DNA from: Heterodera schachtii
Taxonomy: Eukaryota; Nematoda; Chromadorea; Rhabditida; Heteroderidae
Direction of reading: 5' to 3'
DNA length: 64,000 nucleotides
Assembly (NCBI GenBank): GCA_023374025.1
Contig: SIJG01000145.1
Span: 186,001 to 250,000 of the forward strand
The position numbers and the translations under genes were made by a program. The notes under the pieces were generated by a model. It had not been told where the DNA came from and ran no database searches. It worked only from the letters and a program-made list of their open reading frames with translations. Positions 23,005 to 34,188 of this stretch are shown here, piece by piece. Position 1 is the stretch's first letter. Every line of letters begins with the position of its first letter.

Positions 23005-24082
23005 AATAATTATGGGAAAAGTTAATTGGATTGGGACGCAAACACTTTTTGTTGATGGGTTTAACTCAAAGATTTTTAGTGACTCGTTAGGCCCACCAAT
23101 TGCAAATCGACCAAAGCTGTGGTGATGCGCGAAAACTGTTTGTCAGTCGGTTAGGTAATTAATCAATTAATTAGTCCCCCCCCCCTCGCCCTTCTCAATT
23201 TAATTGTCAGTGGTTTCACAAGAAAGAAAAACAATAAATAGAAGGGAATTGACAACATTTCAAAAAATAACAAGAATATTTACATTTAATTTTAATGTTG
23301 TAATCAAATTCAAAGAAATAAATTTGAAAAAAGAATTATGGGAAATGAGTCAAAAGTGGCCTCTGCTGGGTGAATTCGGTGGAGAGAGCGAAAAACTTTG
23401 ATTTGCATGGACAAAAGGCAATTAACGCACAAAAGAGACAATAAATAAAGCCAAAACAAATGGAGATAAGCAAATGAATAAATTGTTGCTTAGTCTGCTC
23501 ATTAGTTTTCCCCTTAATGCTTCTTTTTGTTCGTATTTCTTCACTTTTCCTTAATTCGTTTTTAATTTTTACCAATTTATTATATTTTGTGTTAAACAAT
23601 ATAAAGCTTAACATAGAATTCCAAATATTCTGCCCATTGGCCCAAACCGATAGATTGGCTTTAGGGAAGCGAAGGGTCCGTTGCCGCTTAATGGGCCAAA
23701 TCGATTTTTCGTTGTTCGGCTGTTTGCCCATGGGCTTTTCCCGTTTAGCTGCCGGAAGAGGAGGGCACAGACGGACGACTGATGCGTTTCCGTCTTCGAG
23801 AGAATGCCCAAATTGTGAGTGCCGATGAAGGGAGAATGCCGGCGATGGATGGCAAAAGTGGGATTTGCGTGAGGCAACTTAAGCGAGGCGGGTGAAATAG
23901 CAAATAAACTCACCGCAAGGGAAGCCCCGCGGACGGACAAAAAACGGACGGAGTGCCGCCGCCCCTCCGGCGATATTTCTCTTTTTTGTTGTGATTTATC
24001 ATTCCCTTATCAACGGTCAATCCCACCTCCCCCCTTATTTGTTAGGCTTTGTTTCCCTCCCCTGTGCCTTCGTCCATTAAAA
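23005..24082. other. Intergenic region without a supported gene
   Basis: AT-rich DNA followed by a more GC-rich stretch at 23640-23940. ORFs there (both strands) overlap each other and show no domain. A poly(C) run lies near 23176. Confidence 0.5.
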
Positions 24083-26452
24083 ATGCTCGCCGCGCGTGGG
24101 GTCAGCCTCGGCCTGGGGGGACGGATCAATTTGTCGGAGCTGAACTACTTTCCAAAGGACAAAATGATGCTGGACAAAATGAACCGATTGAAGCGGGAAC
24201 AAATGGCTGAACAGAGGGCCCAGCAGGCACGGCTGGTGGTGAGGAAACACGTGGACTCAAAGGTAAGGAAATGGCATTTGAGTTAATGGGAATCAAAATA
24301 ACCATTTAAAATGGTAGGGGGTGATGCGGATGTCTTTCTCTCTCTGCTTTCTCATCCTTTTTCTTCTCCCTCTTTCTCTCCACCCCTCTTTTGTCTCTCT
24401 CACTCCCTCCTCCTCCCCCCTTCTCTCTCACTCTCCCTTTTTCTCTCACTCCCTCCTCCTCTCCCTTTTTCTCTCACTCCCTCCTCCTCCCCCTTTTTCT
24501 CTCACTCCCTCCTCCTCTCCCTTTTTCTCTCACTCCCTCCTCCTCCCCCTTTTTCTCTCACTCCCTCCTCCTCCCCCTTTCTCTCTCACTCCCTCCTCCT
24601 CCCCTTTTCTCTCTCACTCTTCAGTCCTCCTATTTCGCTTCTCTCTTCCGCTCTGATCATATTCTCTTTCTTCATTTTATGAGCTTAAAAAAGACAGACA
24701 AACAGATACATTTTTCTTTCTCTGCACCGATCTTTTGTACTGATCAGAAGAAATTTTTGCTTAACGGTAAAGTTAAGAGCCATGGGAATTGTAAAAAACA
24801 AAGGGATGCTAACGATCGGCGGAGAGTTTTCCAAAGGATGGGAAGTGAACGGCTGCGCATTCGTTGGGTTTTCGGTTCATAGCAAATGACAAAAAGGGAA
24901 AGGCAATTAGAACTCATTAGCACCAGCAGAATAATTAACTATTTTTTAAATTACATTCCGTAAGTATTAAAAGTCATTTGCTCCATTATTCTGCCCAAAT
25001 TTATTACCACACAAAAATCTCACAAATGCGTTAATTGGCAAAAATGAACAAAAAGCATGAAATATTTGCGTAAAGCCTATGAAATCCATGGAAAAAAGGT
25101 CACTCCTCCATTGAACACTTTTGTGAATTGTCCTTGTCAATTCAGACCCTTTGGACTGCCTGTGCCAATGTCATCTTTGGCATTGTGATGATTTCCATCG
25201 GATTGGTAATGACAGGTCAGAGACTGCTTGCCCAACTGGCATTAATAATTGGCATTTTGCCTTTTCAGTGATTGGATATTTCGACACTGCTAACTCAGTC
25301 CCTTCGGCTGCTCAGCAAACTCAGTCCCCCGATCAGTTCGCTGATTTTGGCTTGCTTCGTTACATAATGAAAAGCATGCAATACATTGGCCCGGTTTTCT
25401 GTGGCATCGGAATGTTTTTGGTGGGTCCCTTTGGCTTCTCAACCCATTGAAATGGGAATTGCTCTTTGAGATGATCATCGCTTGTGTCATTACGTTGGAA
25501 TCGCGTGACAGACATGCGCAGGTAATTAATTAATGACGAATTTAATTGGCCAATTTTAATTTTTCAGGTCATTCAAGAAGAATCGGCCGAATTGCGACGT
25601 TCGCGTCGTTACGCGTCGCAGCAGAAAAAAGGCGAAATCACAAGGACAGAAACGGGCCAAATGCGGGAGAACGGCTTGAAAGTGATGTGCACGAGAAGGT
25701 GCGTGCGGCAATTAAGGAGTGAACGGCGCAATTAATTAATTAATTAATGCCCAATTAATGAACAATTTAAAAAAGTTGCTTTCGTTAGGATAGCGTTTTA
25801 ATGGGTTGAATTTGTCTGCTGCTGATATCATAAACTGCTCCTTCCCTTCTCAGAAATACGCATTCAGCAGGCGATAAGCCAATGCGACGAAGGGACCCCC
25901 GACAAAAGTAAGCATTGCTTTGGCACCACAGAATGTGCCGATTAATGTTGCCCTTTCAGAGAAGGGATTTCGGTGGCGCACGACGAGGAAATTGCGGCAC
26001 AACAGCAGGAGAAACCAATGGAAACGGACGAAGTGCAGCAAACAGCAAGAAAGTGCCATTCCACCGCCAATTGCCCGACCATTGGCCCATCTCTCCGCGG
26101 GTTGACTTTGACAACGAGCGACATGTCCACCACGGATCCGATGAACGAATATGCACTGGAAGAAATGCCGAAGAGGGAAAAAGCGGACAGAAAAATGATG
26201 AGAAGCAATTGGGAAGATCGAAAGGGGAAAGGGGGCGACGAAGCGAATTTGGGAGGGGAGGCGGCGACGGAAGAAGCGGACGAAAAGTGCCGGGGGAAGG
26301 AGACAACGCCGAGGCGAAAGTCCGCCTCAGCCGTACAAACGGTGAACAGAGTGAGGCCGACGCGGGGAATGGCGCCTTTGGTACGGGTCGAATCGGTGGT
26401 CGAATTGTCACTGTCCTCGCCACGGTCAGCGGAAGAACAAACGGAAAGATAA
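24083..26452 (+). CDS. TMEM200-like membrane protein
   Basis: Six exons (24083-24262, 25146-25215, 25269-25420, 25471-25521, 25568-25698, 25960-26452) sum to 1077 nt, 358 aa. Two membrane segments, ANVIFGIVMISIGLVMTVIG and YIGPVFCGIGMFLMIIACVI, separated by a loop and followed by LESRDRHAQVIQEE, match the TMEM200 family pattern (two helices, then a conserved NRDRETK-like tail). The N-terminal 60 residues are basic and the C-terminal 160 residues are hydrophilic and rich in Glu, Lys and Thr, probably cytoplasmic and disordered. The molecular role of this family is not established. Intron 1 (883 bp) contains a long CT-rich minisatellite. AATAAA at 26536-26541 fits the 3' end. Confidence 0.85.
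24338..24630. repeat. CT-rich minisatellite in intron 1 of the TMEM200-like gene
   Basis: Roughly eight copies of a 27-29 bp unit of the form CTCACTCCCTCCTCCTCCCC followed by CTTTTTCT, all pyrimidine on the coding strand. Copies differ mainly in CCC versus CTC at one place and in T-run length. Confidence 0.85.
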
Positions 26453-26535
26453 GCAAAAGGCAAATGATGGAAGCGCAGAAAAGGACGGGTACAATTAATA
26501 TATATTACAGTGTATTTAAATTATGAATTATTTTG

Positions 26536-26541
26536 AATAAA
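26536..26541 (+). terminator. poly(A) signal of the TMEM200-like gene
   Basis: AATAAA 84 bp downstream of the stop codon; further than usual but the first in the 3' region. Confidence 0.4.
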
Positions 26542-26785
26542 ATCATTTTTATTTCTGCTCGTTTTTACGGAATTGGCAAAATGAAACTGGCCGAGTCCTT
26601 CCCCAATCAATGCTTTCCGATCACTGATCGCCCCATTGGTTGGCCAATCCTTTTCATCAGTCATCATTGATCGCCCATTCTCCTTTTCATTTATCAGTCA
26701 GCTGTTTATCCCTTTATAATCTCCAAAATCGACCATTTCATTTGGATTCAATACCAATTATTTTCTGTGTCATTTTTGTCTTAAA

Positions 26786-27143
26786 ATGCCATCTTTTTCG
26801 TCTGTTTTTGTCCTTTTTGCCATCGTCGGTAAATTGGGGGACATTAATTAAAACATTTTTTAAATTGTTCGTTTTCGCAGTTATTTCGCTGGGAAAGGAA
26901 CAACAAAAGGGGGACGAACTGAGGGCGAAACGACAAATTTGCCAAGGCTTTTCCGCCCAATACGGCGCATGCATTGCGCAGAAATACTCACAGTGCGTTT
27001 GGTGTAACGATGCGGTAAGAAAAGAACAAAACTTGGGGATGGAAAGGCAAAAGAGTGCTGCTGGGCTTTTGAAGGATTACAGAGGGCCGCACCGATGCGA
27101 TGAGAAATCATCGATGAGAGGCTGTGTTCAAATTGTGCAGTGA
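26786..27143 (+). CDS. Secreted cysteine-rich protein, unknown function
   Basis: Two exons (26786-26828 and 26881-27143) give 306 nt, 101 aa. The first exon encodes a signal peptide (MPSFSSVFVLFAIVV) that continues into ISLGKEQ. The mature part has six Cys arranged C-x9-C-x7-C-x2-C, then a widely spaced pair C-x9-C near the end, so three disulfides are likely. A possible further donor at 27015 would break the frame, so the second exon is taken as continuous. No known domain was recognised. Confidence 0.65.
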
Positions 27144-27296
27144 AATAGGCACAATTAATGACGGAACGGAGGGAAAGGGAACAATTAATTAGCGAAAGGA
27201 AAAGCACAAAAGCATCATTTATTGTTTCTCGACACGTATTGGCATAAAATTATTTTCTGTCCTCCGATGAGTTTATTAAATTTCCAATTTCCAATT
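27144..27296. other. Short spacer between convergent genes
   Basis: AT-rich; the 3' ends of the Cys-rich gene (+) and the EXPERA gene (-) meet here. No separate feature seen. Confidence 0.5.
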
Positions 27297-28406
27297 TCAG
27301 AATTCATTAGAATTGAATTGGTCGCTCCCTTTCTTTTCACTCGCCGATTTTGTCTTGACCAACAATTTTAGTTGTTTTGGCATCAATTGCCCATTTTTGG
27401 CACTTTTGCCACTCTCTTCCGCCGCTTCCATTGGGTCCAATTCGTCCAATGCGCACAATTCCCTCAGTTCGTTGGCACATTTGTTCAACATTTTGCCATT
27501 TTTCCTTGGCAAATTCTCTCTCTCTCTCTTTTCATTTTCATTTTCCTCTTACATTGCCTTTCGGTATTTTCCCATGTTAAAATCCGTCCTTTCCTCAGAT
27601 TGTCCATTCCATCCTCGTGCAATTTTGGCCCACAAATGAAACATGGCAAATAAAGGGACGAACACCCAAACGGAGTTTGGAGCCCAAAACAGAAGCATTT
27701 CCTTCCAGAATGGCGTTTGTGGGGCAATTCCACGAAAGGAAATGGGCGGAAAAGTGCCTTTGGCAAAACAAGAATGGATTACGGTAGTAACAAATGAAAA
27801 TACACTTACCGTGGTCCAAACTACGGTATGCCTCCTCATTTGGCAAAAGAAAAAGACTGAGGTAAATGGAAGTCTTCCAAAACACCAAAGCATTGCTTAA
27901 AAAAGCGGCCATCAGAGAATGGGCGGGACAGACGAAGTCCTAAAGGGAGCAGTGAAAAGCGCAGACGAAGGCGGAGCAGCGCATGCCAAGCACAGAGCGC
28001 AAACATTGAGCACCAGCTCAAGGCACATCAGCGGACCGGTGACACGCGTCAAAGGGTCGGCCGCGTCGGCGTAACGCGTGTCCACGGACGCGTAAACGTT
28101 CCCTGAACAGTGCCAATTAATGTGGGGGGGGGGGGGTAATTGAAAGACAATTGGTAATTGGAGGGTAATTAGAGACGGAGGGGCAAATAAAAATTAGCAA
28201 ACACAGACAAAAAATCATGACTAAATGGTCATCCATCACCCATAACACACACACAAAGTGAAGAAGTTGTCGTATTTGCCCCCTCGGAGACTTTCCGGTC
28301 GCAGTGCCGTAAATGCCACGTCCACGGAACAGATCAAAGTGGAGCAGACCAACCAAATCTTTACCCAATTTGGCAAAACGCCAAATGCGGCCGTTGTCCC
28401 TCCCAT
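27297..28406 (-). CDS. EBP/emopamil-binding-like membrane protein (EXPERA fold)
   Basis: Exons, minus strand: 28406-28253, 28102-about 28000, 27939-27810, 27757-27553, 27504-27297. Four membrane segments are visible: VKIWLVCSTLICSVDVAF, MCLELVLNVCALCL, MAAFLSNALVFWKTSIYL and LLFWAPNSVWVFVPLFAMF. The loop FFTLWNVYASVDTRYADAAD matches the EBP-family pattern LWKEY...DSRY that precedes helix 2, and the last helix matches the FW..N..W...P pattern. EBP is a sterol 8,7-isomerase; nematodes cannot make sterols de novo, so a role in modifying dietary sterol or another ligand is inferred only. The donor of exon 2 is unresolved: a GC donor after VLNVCALCL or a GT donor a little earlier both keep frame. 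The C-terminal exon adds a hydrophilic tail. Confidence 0.65.
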
Positions 28407-29149
28407 TCCAATAATTTGAAGCAGTTTTATCCGCTCACTTCCAAAATCCAATCAAATTATAGAATAAAAAGCCAATTTATTTAAATAATATTTTCACAAT
28501 GAGTCAAATGAAAATGGATATCAAAACAATTGGGAGACCATTCCCAAATTGCACTCTCTCCGTCCGCCCTTTCTTTGCTTTTCGTTCTTCTCGAGAAGCT
28601 CCGCTCGGTCATTTGCGTTGGCTGCGCTTAATGGATTTTTTCGGGCATTGACCCAATTGAACACTTTCTGATCGATGGTCGCCCCTCTTGAGAAGGAGTG
28701 GCTGCACTTTTCGCATTCTTTTAAAATGCAAAAAGCAAAGTGTAGTAATAAGAGCCTAAAACCCGCAAATTAAAAAAACGACACTTTTATTTATGCCACT
28801 GCGCCACTTTATTGAATTTGTTGCACAGAAAAAACTATCGTATTTTGAGAAATACGGTAACCAATTGTAAATTGTGCCTTTCTTTGCCTTTCACCAGCAG
28901 TTGTTCTGTTTTGTCTTGTCCTTGTTTTTACTCTTCTTTTTCTTTAAGCAGCTGTCCCTCATCCCTCCCATCATTTTGTTCTCTTATCCGATTCCCTTTC
29001 CGTCTTTTTTCTTTTTTATGTCCTCCAATCACTTTGCCACTCCTCTGATCATTCCCCCGTCCTCCGATCACTTTCCTTTTTTCTCATCCGATCGCTTTTT
29101 CCTACGTTTTCTTCAATTTTACACTCGACCTGTAATTTTCAATTTTAAA
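28407..29149. other. Intergenic region (divergent spacer)
   Basis: Separates a minus-strand gene from a plus-strand one and so probably holds both promoters. CT-rich stretch at 28890-29130. No motif was recognised with confidence. Confidence 0.5.
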
Positions 29150-29501
29150 ATGTTCACGAAGCTTTTCTTCGCTGTTCTGCTTCTTCTTTCCGTGCTCCTC
29201 TCATTTGAGGTCCTTTCCGTCGACATTTTTAAAATGATTATTTAATTTTCCATCCTTTTTATCTAATTATCTATAATTAATTCTCCATCTTTCAGCATCC
29301 TTCCCAATTGCCGTGGCCAATGCTTTTCCTTCGGAAGTCAACGGCCGAATGAATGAGCACAGGCGAATCAAACGCCTCAGCTGCACCAGCGACAAATGTT
29401 TCAAGAATTGTGCAACGGAACCGGGCTCGCAGAAGGAATGCGCGAGTATTTGCGAATGCAATTTTAGCAGCGCGTCGATTAAGGCAAAACAAAATGAGTG
29501 A
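29150..29501 (+). CDS. Cysteine-rich secreted peptide precursor
   Basis: An upstream ATG at 29150 opens a strong signal peptide (MFTKLFFAVLLLLSVLLSFE). After an intron ending at 29295, the next exon encodes a propeptide-like stretch, a dibasic site RIKR and then a six-Cys core with spacing C-x4-C-x3-C-x9-C-x3-C-x1-C before the stop at 29501. This layout (signal, pro-region, dibasic cleavage, compact Cys core) is that of processed disulfide peptides. The phase between the visible donor at 29210 and the acceptor at 29295 does not match by one base, so either the real donor differs or there is an indel. No family assignment is made. Confidence 0.45.
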
Positions 29502-29514
29502 AAAGAATGATGGA

Positions 29515-29735
29515 GAAAGAGAAGTGAAATGGGGAGAAAAAGGAGCGAAAAGAGGGAGGAAAAAGAGCGAAATGAGGGAGAAAAAGGAGCTAATTGAGGG
29601 AGGAAAAAGAGCGAAATGAGGGAGAAAAAGGAGCGAAAAGAGGGAGAAAAAGGAGCGAAGTGAGGGAGCGAAATGAGGAGAAAAGGGAGCGGAATGAGGG
29701 AGAAAAAGAGCGAAAAGCGAATGAGTCTGAAGAGA
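29515..29735. repeat. Purine-rich tandem repeat
   Basis: About ten copies of a unit near 20 bp of the form GAGGGAGAAAAAGGAGCGAA, just downstream of the Cys-rich peptide gene. All-purine apart from single C and T positions. Confidence 0.8.
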
Positions 29736-29913
29736 AAAGAAATGAGCGATAAATAGTAACAGAAGGATAGAGAAAAGAGCAAATTGTGCCGGAAGATGTA
29801 AATAAAAAACAGCTGCTCCGGTTCAGTTTATGGAACAGAATAAATAAGTGAATTAAATAAATATGCTTGCAAATGCTTGGAATATACATATAATTTAACA
29901 ATGATTCCTTTCT

Positions 29914-32600
29914 TTATTCCATGACTGATTGTTTTAAAAGTTCTCCGAACACATTGCTCACCGTCCCATCGCCTCTGATCAGTGACGCCTTCCTAAATTG
30001 GGTCCCTTTCACTGATTGGTCTCTTCGCTTACAATTAGCAGTCCCCCCCCCCTCCCCCATTGATAATTCAATTAATTCGAACCAAAGCAGCTTCATCTGA
30101 AGTGCATTCGAATGCTGCTCATTCCCAATTATTTCCGCTTTCTTTTCGAAACTCCGTGCCATGATTTTCCATTCCGGGAAGTCCGGCACATAAGTTTTGC
30201 CAAGCCAAACGTCGGCCCAACCGGCGCCGTCGCCTTTCGGCACCGAAGGAGTCGCTGATGTCGGCACGCCCTGTCCGTCCGTTGCTTCTTCGTTGGCCAT
30301 ATAAAAGCACAGATTCTGTTCCGTTGCGTTTTCCAATTGGACTGCTTATTTAAACGAATGTTTTCCCCTCATTTCGTCCTTTCGCTTCACTTGGTTCGTT
30401 GTCCACTCGTCGCACATTTGTCCTCGCATTTCCATCCGTCACTTTGACGGAAAGTCTGAGCAAGTCCAATTTGGTCAATGTCACCGCTGTCGTTGCCTTT
30501 GCTGTCGCATCGCTTTCGTGAGAATTGAACGGCAAACAGCGAAGTGTGAGCATTGACAAGCCGATGGACCCGCTAAGTATGCAATGTTCGGCATCGAAAA
30601 TGCGCGAGAGGGGACGGACTCGGGCGGAAAAGCGGAAACTGACGGGAACGGCCTGTGGGGACGGCAAAAACAGTGAAAAGCCTTTCGAATTGGCGGGGGA
30701 AGGCACCGTTCTGATCGATGTAAAGAAAGAGAAAGTAAAAAGTCTGCGGCTTCTGCTGAACTCTGATCGCTACTCGTAAGCTGAAAAGCGAAACCGAAGG
30801 ATAATGACTTTAATTAGGGAGACAAAGACGTGCCCAATCTTTTCGCCAACACTCAGCGGACATTCTTTGGAGATCTTCCCAAATTGGCCAACATTTGCCG
30901 CTTCCATGCCAAATTCACCGGCCACAGATGCGTCATCCGTGAAGGCGGTTGGCATTCCCTTGGACGGACATTGCGTCCATCGGCCGACTGTTTCAGCGCC
31001 ATCCGACGGTTCGCTAATTGAGACTAAAACCCAATTTATGTGAAAAAATCGAATTGGATGATGACCAACACCTCGTTCAGCAAAATTTGTGCAAAAGCGC
31101 AATTGTTCAACATCATTCTTTCCAACATTTTCTATTTCAAAGACAATTTGGACAATTTGGTCGCAGAATGCCTCCAGGGGATGCCAATGAGTGACGGCTT
31201 TGATAAAGCCCGGGTCACCGCCAACAGGACGGAAACTGAGCAACGGCACAGAATCAGAGCAAACGGTGGCCGAAAGACGCCTTGTCCATGGCGTATTGTG
31301 TGGACATCCGCTACAAAGGAAAGGAAAGGCGTGAGTGCTTCTTCTTTTGTGCCACCTGTTCTTTGGTTTTGAAAAGTCTTTTGCCGCGCACGGAAAGAGG
31401 AAAAAATGCCGAAACGGAGGCAATTTCAGCGGAATGATCAATCTCATCGGCTGATCCATTAAAATGCACTGGCGAACAGAGATCGAATTTAATCCCTGAA
31501 TTATTCCAATTCAAACAAACAAATCAATCACAGCAGAGGGCCAACAAAAGACCATTGACGGAGAACTGCTCCAACTCGGGCCCTGGCAAAACGTGCAAAT
31601 CAACAAAATGTTTTTTCAGCACTTTCTCTGTCGGTCGTTCGTCCGAAGCCAACGGAGAAAAGACCAATTCGGAAACGATGGAACAGCGAAATTTGTCGGA
31701 AAAAGGCGGAGAACAGCCGGGACGAAGCTTCAGCTGAGAAACAGCATAACAAAAATCGGAAAACGACGACTTAATGGACTCACTTGGTCAAGGGAAAGAC
31801 ACAAATTACGAAGGACCAATTGAAAAGGGAAGGGATTTTGAAATCTGAAAAGGCAATGGCAAAACGGAAGGGAAGGGAAGCAGCGAACCCAAGCCGAACG
31901 AAGAAAGGCTCGAGGGAAGGCAACGGAGAAGGCTTGGCATTGTCAGTGAATTGGTTGGAGAAAAGGCCGAAATGGGAGTAATTGGCACTTTCTTTGCTGA
32001 GCACATCGGTGAGTATTTGCCGCAACTCGTCCCAGACAAGAACATGGCACGGCTTCGAAGGGAACACCGCGTGGGTGCCATCGTCCGGCAGCGGCAGAGA
32101 CTGTTCTTCCGCCTGCCGCCCTTCTGTCATTTGGAATCACGCGGAGTCCCCGAAGGGAATGCCACCTTTAGGACCGGAAAAAGTTTGGAGTCGCGTTTGG
32201 CACTTCTCTTGTGAAGTGATGCCGTAGGCCATTTCGGTGAGTGCCAACCCGGGAAAAGTGGCGATCGTTGTGCAGTCAATGAACGGCTTGACCCATTCGA
32301 AATTGGCCAACCCTCCGCTGGTGATCATTCTGAATTCGTTGATTATTTTACCACAAAGTGCCGCCGTATATTTTCTTCCCCCGCCGCCCACCCAAATTCT
32401 GTGCTGATGGGCATTATCGGATCGGATTGAAGTCGGAGCTGACATTTGTGAAGAATTTGGACGTATTGGTGGAAGAGTTGAGCCTGTCGAAAGGCCGTTT
32501 GGGGGCCAAAGGGAGTGAGCTGACGGATGAGACAACGGAGGACGACGGAGGACTCATCGGAGGCAAAATCAGACTGAGATTAGGAAATGCATTGCATTAG
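29914..32600 (-). CDS. Unidentified multi-exon coding-like region
   Basis: A chain of long minus-strand open segments with codon-like composition, separated by plausible short introns, suggests one gene that I cannot identify. Segments in order: GLANFEWVKPFIDCTTIATF near 32320; a segment with FPSKPCHVLVWDELRQILTD near 32050; one with FKIPSLFNWSFVICVF near 31820; one with VLKKHFVDLHVLPGPELEQF near 31600; one with FIKAVTHWHPLEAFCDQIVQ near 31190; one with KECPLSVGEKIGHVFVSLIK near 30860; one with LSGSIGLSMLTLRCLPFN near 30570; and a last one near 30330-30050 containing ENATEQNLCFYMANEE. Exon joins were not solved, the plus strand is also partly open, and some segments may be chance. Confidence 0.35.
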
Positions 32601-33295
32601 CCTAGGGACAGCCCAAGTGATCAGAGTTTGGCAATTTCTTATGACTGATTGAGTAAAATTATTAAACTCGGCATTTATGCCATTTATTTTACATTCATCA
32701 GTTTAATATCATAACCAAATTCACCTGCTGGAGAATGTCCATGGATTAAAATAATAAATTCGGTAGTCGTTAGTGAAAATTTAAAAGCATCGAAAAATAT
32801 GTATATAAAATAAATGTGCCAATTTTGACTTAATGGATGTGAATTGTTTAACGAAATGAAATGCCTTTTTATTGAAAAATCTCAACAAATTCCAATGGAA
32901 TCGAATCAGACAATCAAAGCGTTGAATTTCCGTCATTCTTCGGACGGAAAAAGCGAATTCTGCCCAATTTGGCCGTCTTTTCAGCATCAATCTGTGATGG
33001 ATGGTAATTAATTGTCCTAATTGTTCATCCTCCCCACCCCTCCATTTTCTGCCAAAATCACCCGAAGAATCGCCGGCTGTCCGTCCCTTTTCGCCTTTCT
33101 CCGTCCAACACTTTTGGCCGTCTCTATGTCCTCGGAAAGGTGCACAAATTGTCGTCCCATCGGTTTTATTCACAATTTCGATTCGAAAATGGCCTTCGTA
33201 TTCTCTCGACTCGTTCCGTGGAATGAGGGGGAGAAAAAGGCTGAAAAAGTGAGCGAAGGTGAAAAAATTGAAAGAAAAAAAGGAAAGAAAAAATC
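32601..33295. other. Region with no resolved gene
   Basis: Open segments exist on both strands at 32940-33240 (for example [17 protein letters not shown] on minus and [16 protein letters not shown] on plus) and cannot both be coding. Either may be an exon; no decision is possible from sequence alone. Confidence 0.3.
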
Positions 33296-33760
33296 GGTAA
33301 TAGTTTAGATGGTGCCACACCTTTTTTTAAAATTTTTTTAAAATTTTTAAAAGTCGTAAAAACATTTTCTATGGGGTTTTCGGGGATGCTGATCCCGAGA
33401 ATGACACCCGTTTTGGCCAACTCCGAACCCCGGACTTGGATTCGAACAAAAAATCTAAAATTCAAATGTTCAAAATCCATTTATATGTTCGTATCATTAC
33501 AGAATGAGCCGTCCTTTGATGTTGCAATGTTTGCGACTAAATTTAGATGGTGTTTAATCGATTTTTGAATAGAAGTGAGAATTTCGAAAATTTTAAGTTT
33601 CAACTTTTTGTTCGAATTCGGTCTGGGATTCGAAATAGGTCGAAATGGTTATTATATTCGTGATCAGCGACCACGAATAACCCATAAGACATGTTTTTAC
33701 GACTTTTAAAACCCAAGAAAATTTTTGTCAAAAAGGTGTGTCACCATCTAAACTATTACC
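33296..33760. mobile_element. hAT-type MITE 1
   Basis: A 465-bp element with terminal inverted repeats of about 27 bp starting GGTAATAGTTTAGATGGTG at both ends. It is flanked by an exact 8-bp duplication AAAAAATC (33288-33295 and 33761-33768), the size made by hAT transposases. No transposase is encoded; the interior has a CCGAACCCCGGAC motif shared with the second element. Confidence 0.88.
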
Positions 33761-33857
33761 AAAAAATCATTTGAATTTGCCAATTTATTTAAAAAAACAT
33801 AAAATAAATTTAAAAAATAATAATTTTAAAAATAAATTGAAAAGGTAAAGAAAGTAA

Positions 33858-34180
33858 GGCTCTTATGCAGTTTAGGGCCCATAAATATTTTTCAATTTTT
33901 TTCCATTTTCAAAGCAGAAAATATATGAATATATAGATTTTCGGGTTCGCTGAGCATGAATCCGGCATCCATTACCACCAATTTCGAACCCCGGACCCGA
34001 ATAAAAAAAAATGTAAATTCACTTTTCACTATAATCCAGCAGCAGTTGAAATTGGTCGAAATTGATGCCGGATTCGTGATCAGCGACTCCAAAAACCTAT
34101 ATATTGGTGTGTGTGTTTTTTTGCTTAGAAAGTGAGAAAAAATTGAAAAATATTTATGGGTCCTAAACTGCATAAGAGCC
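33858..34180. mobile_element. hAT-type MITE 2
   Basis: A 323-bp element with inverted repeats of about 40 bp starting GGCTCTTATGCAGTTTAGG, matched by the reverse complement ending at 34180. Flanks GAAAGTAA (33850-33857) and GAAAGTAT (34181-34188) agree at seven of eight bases, consistent with an aged 8-bp target duplication. Non-coding, and only 97 bp from MITE 1. Confidence 0.85.
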
Positions 34181-34188
34181 GAAAGTAT

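Noticed and set aside
24311..24882. Overlapping Ser/Leu/Pro ORFs in two frames
   Set aside because: They come from the CT minisatellite in the TMEM200-like gene intron; several frames stay open only because of the repeat.
25942..26463. Two long minus-strand ORFs
   Set aside because: Antisense to the last TMEM200-like exon, whose frame is fixed by the upstream splice phases.
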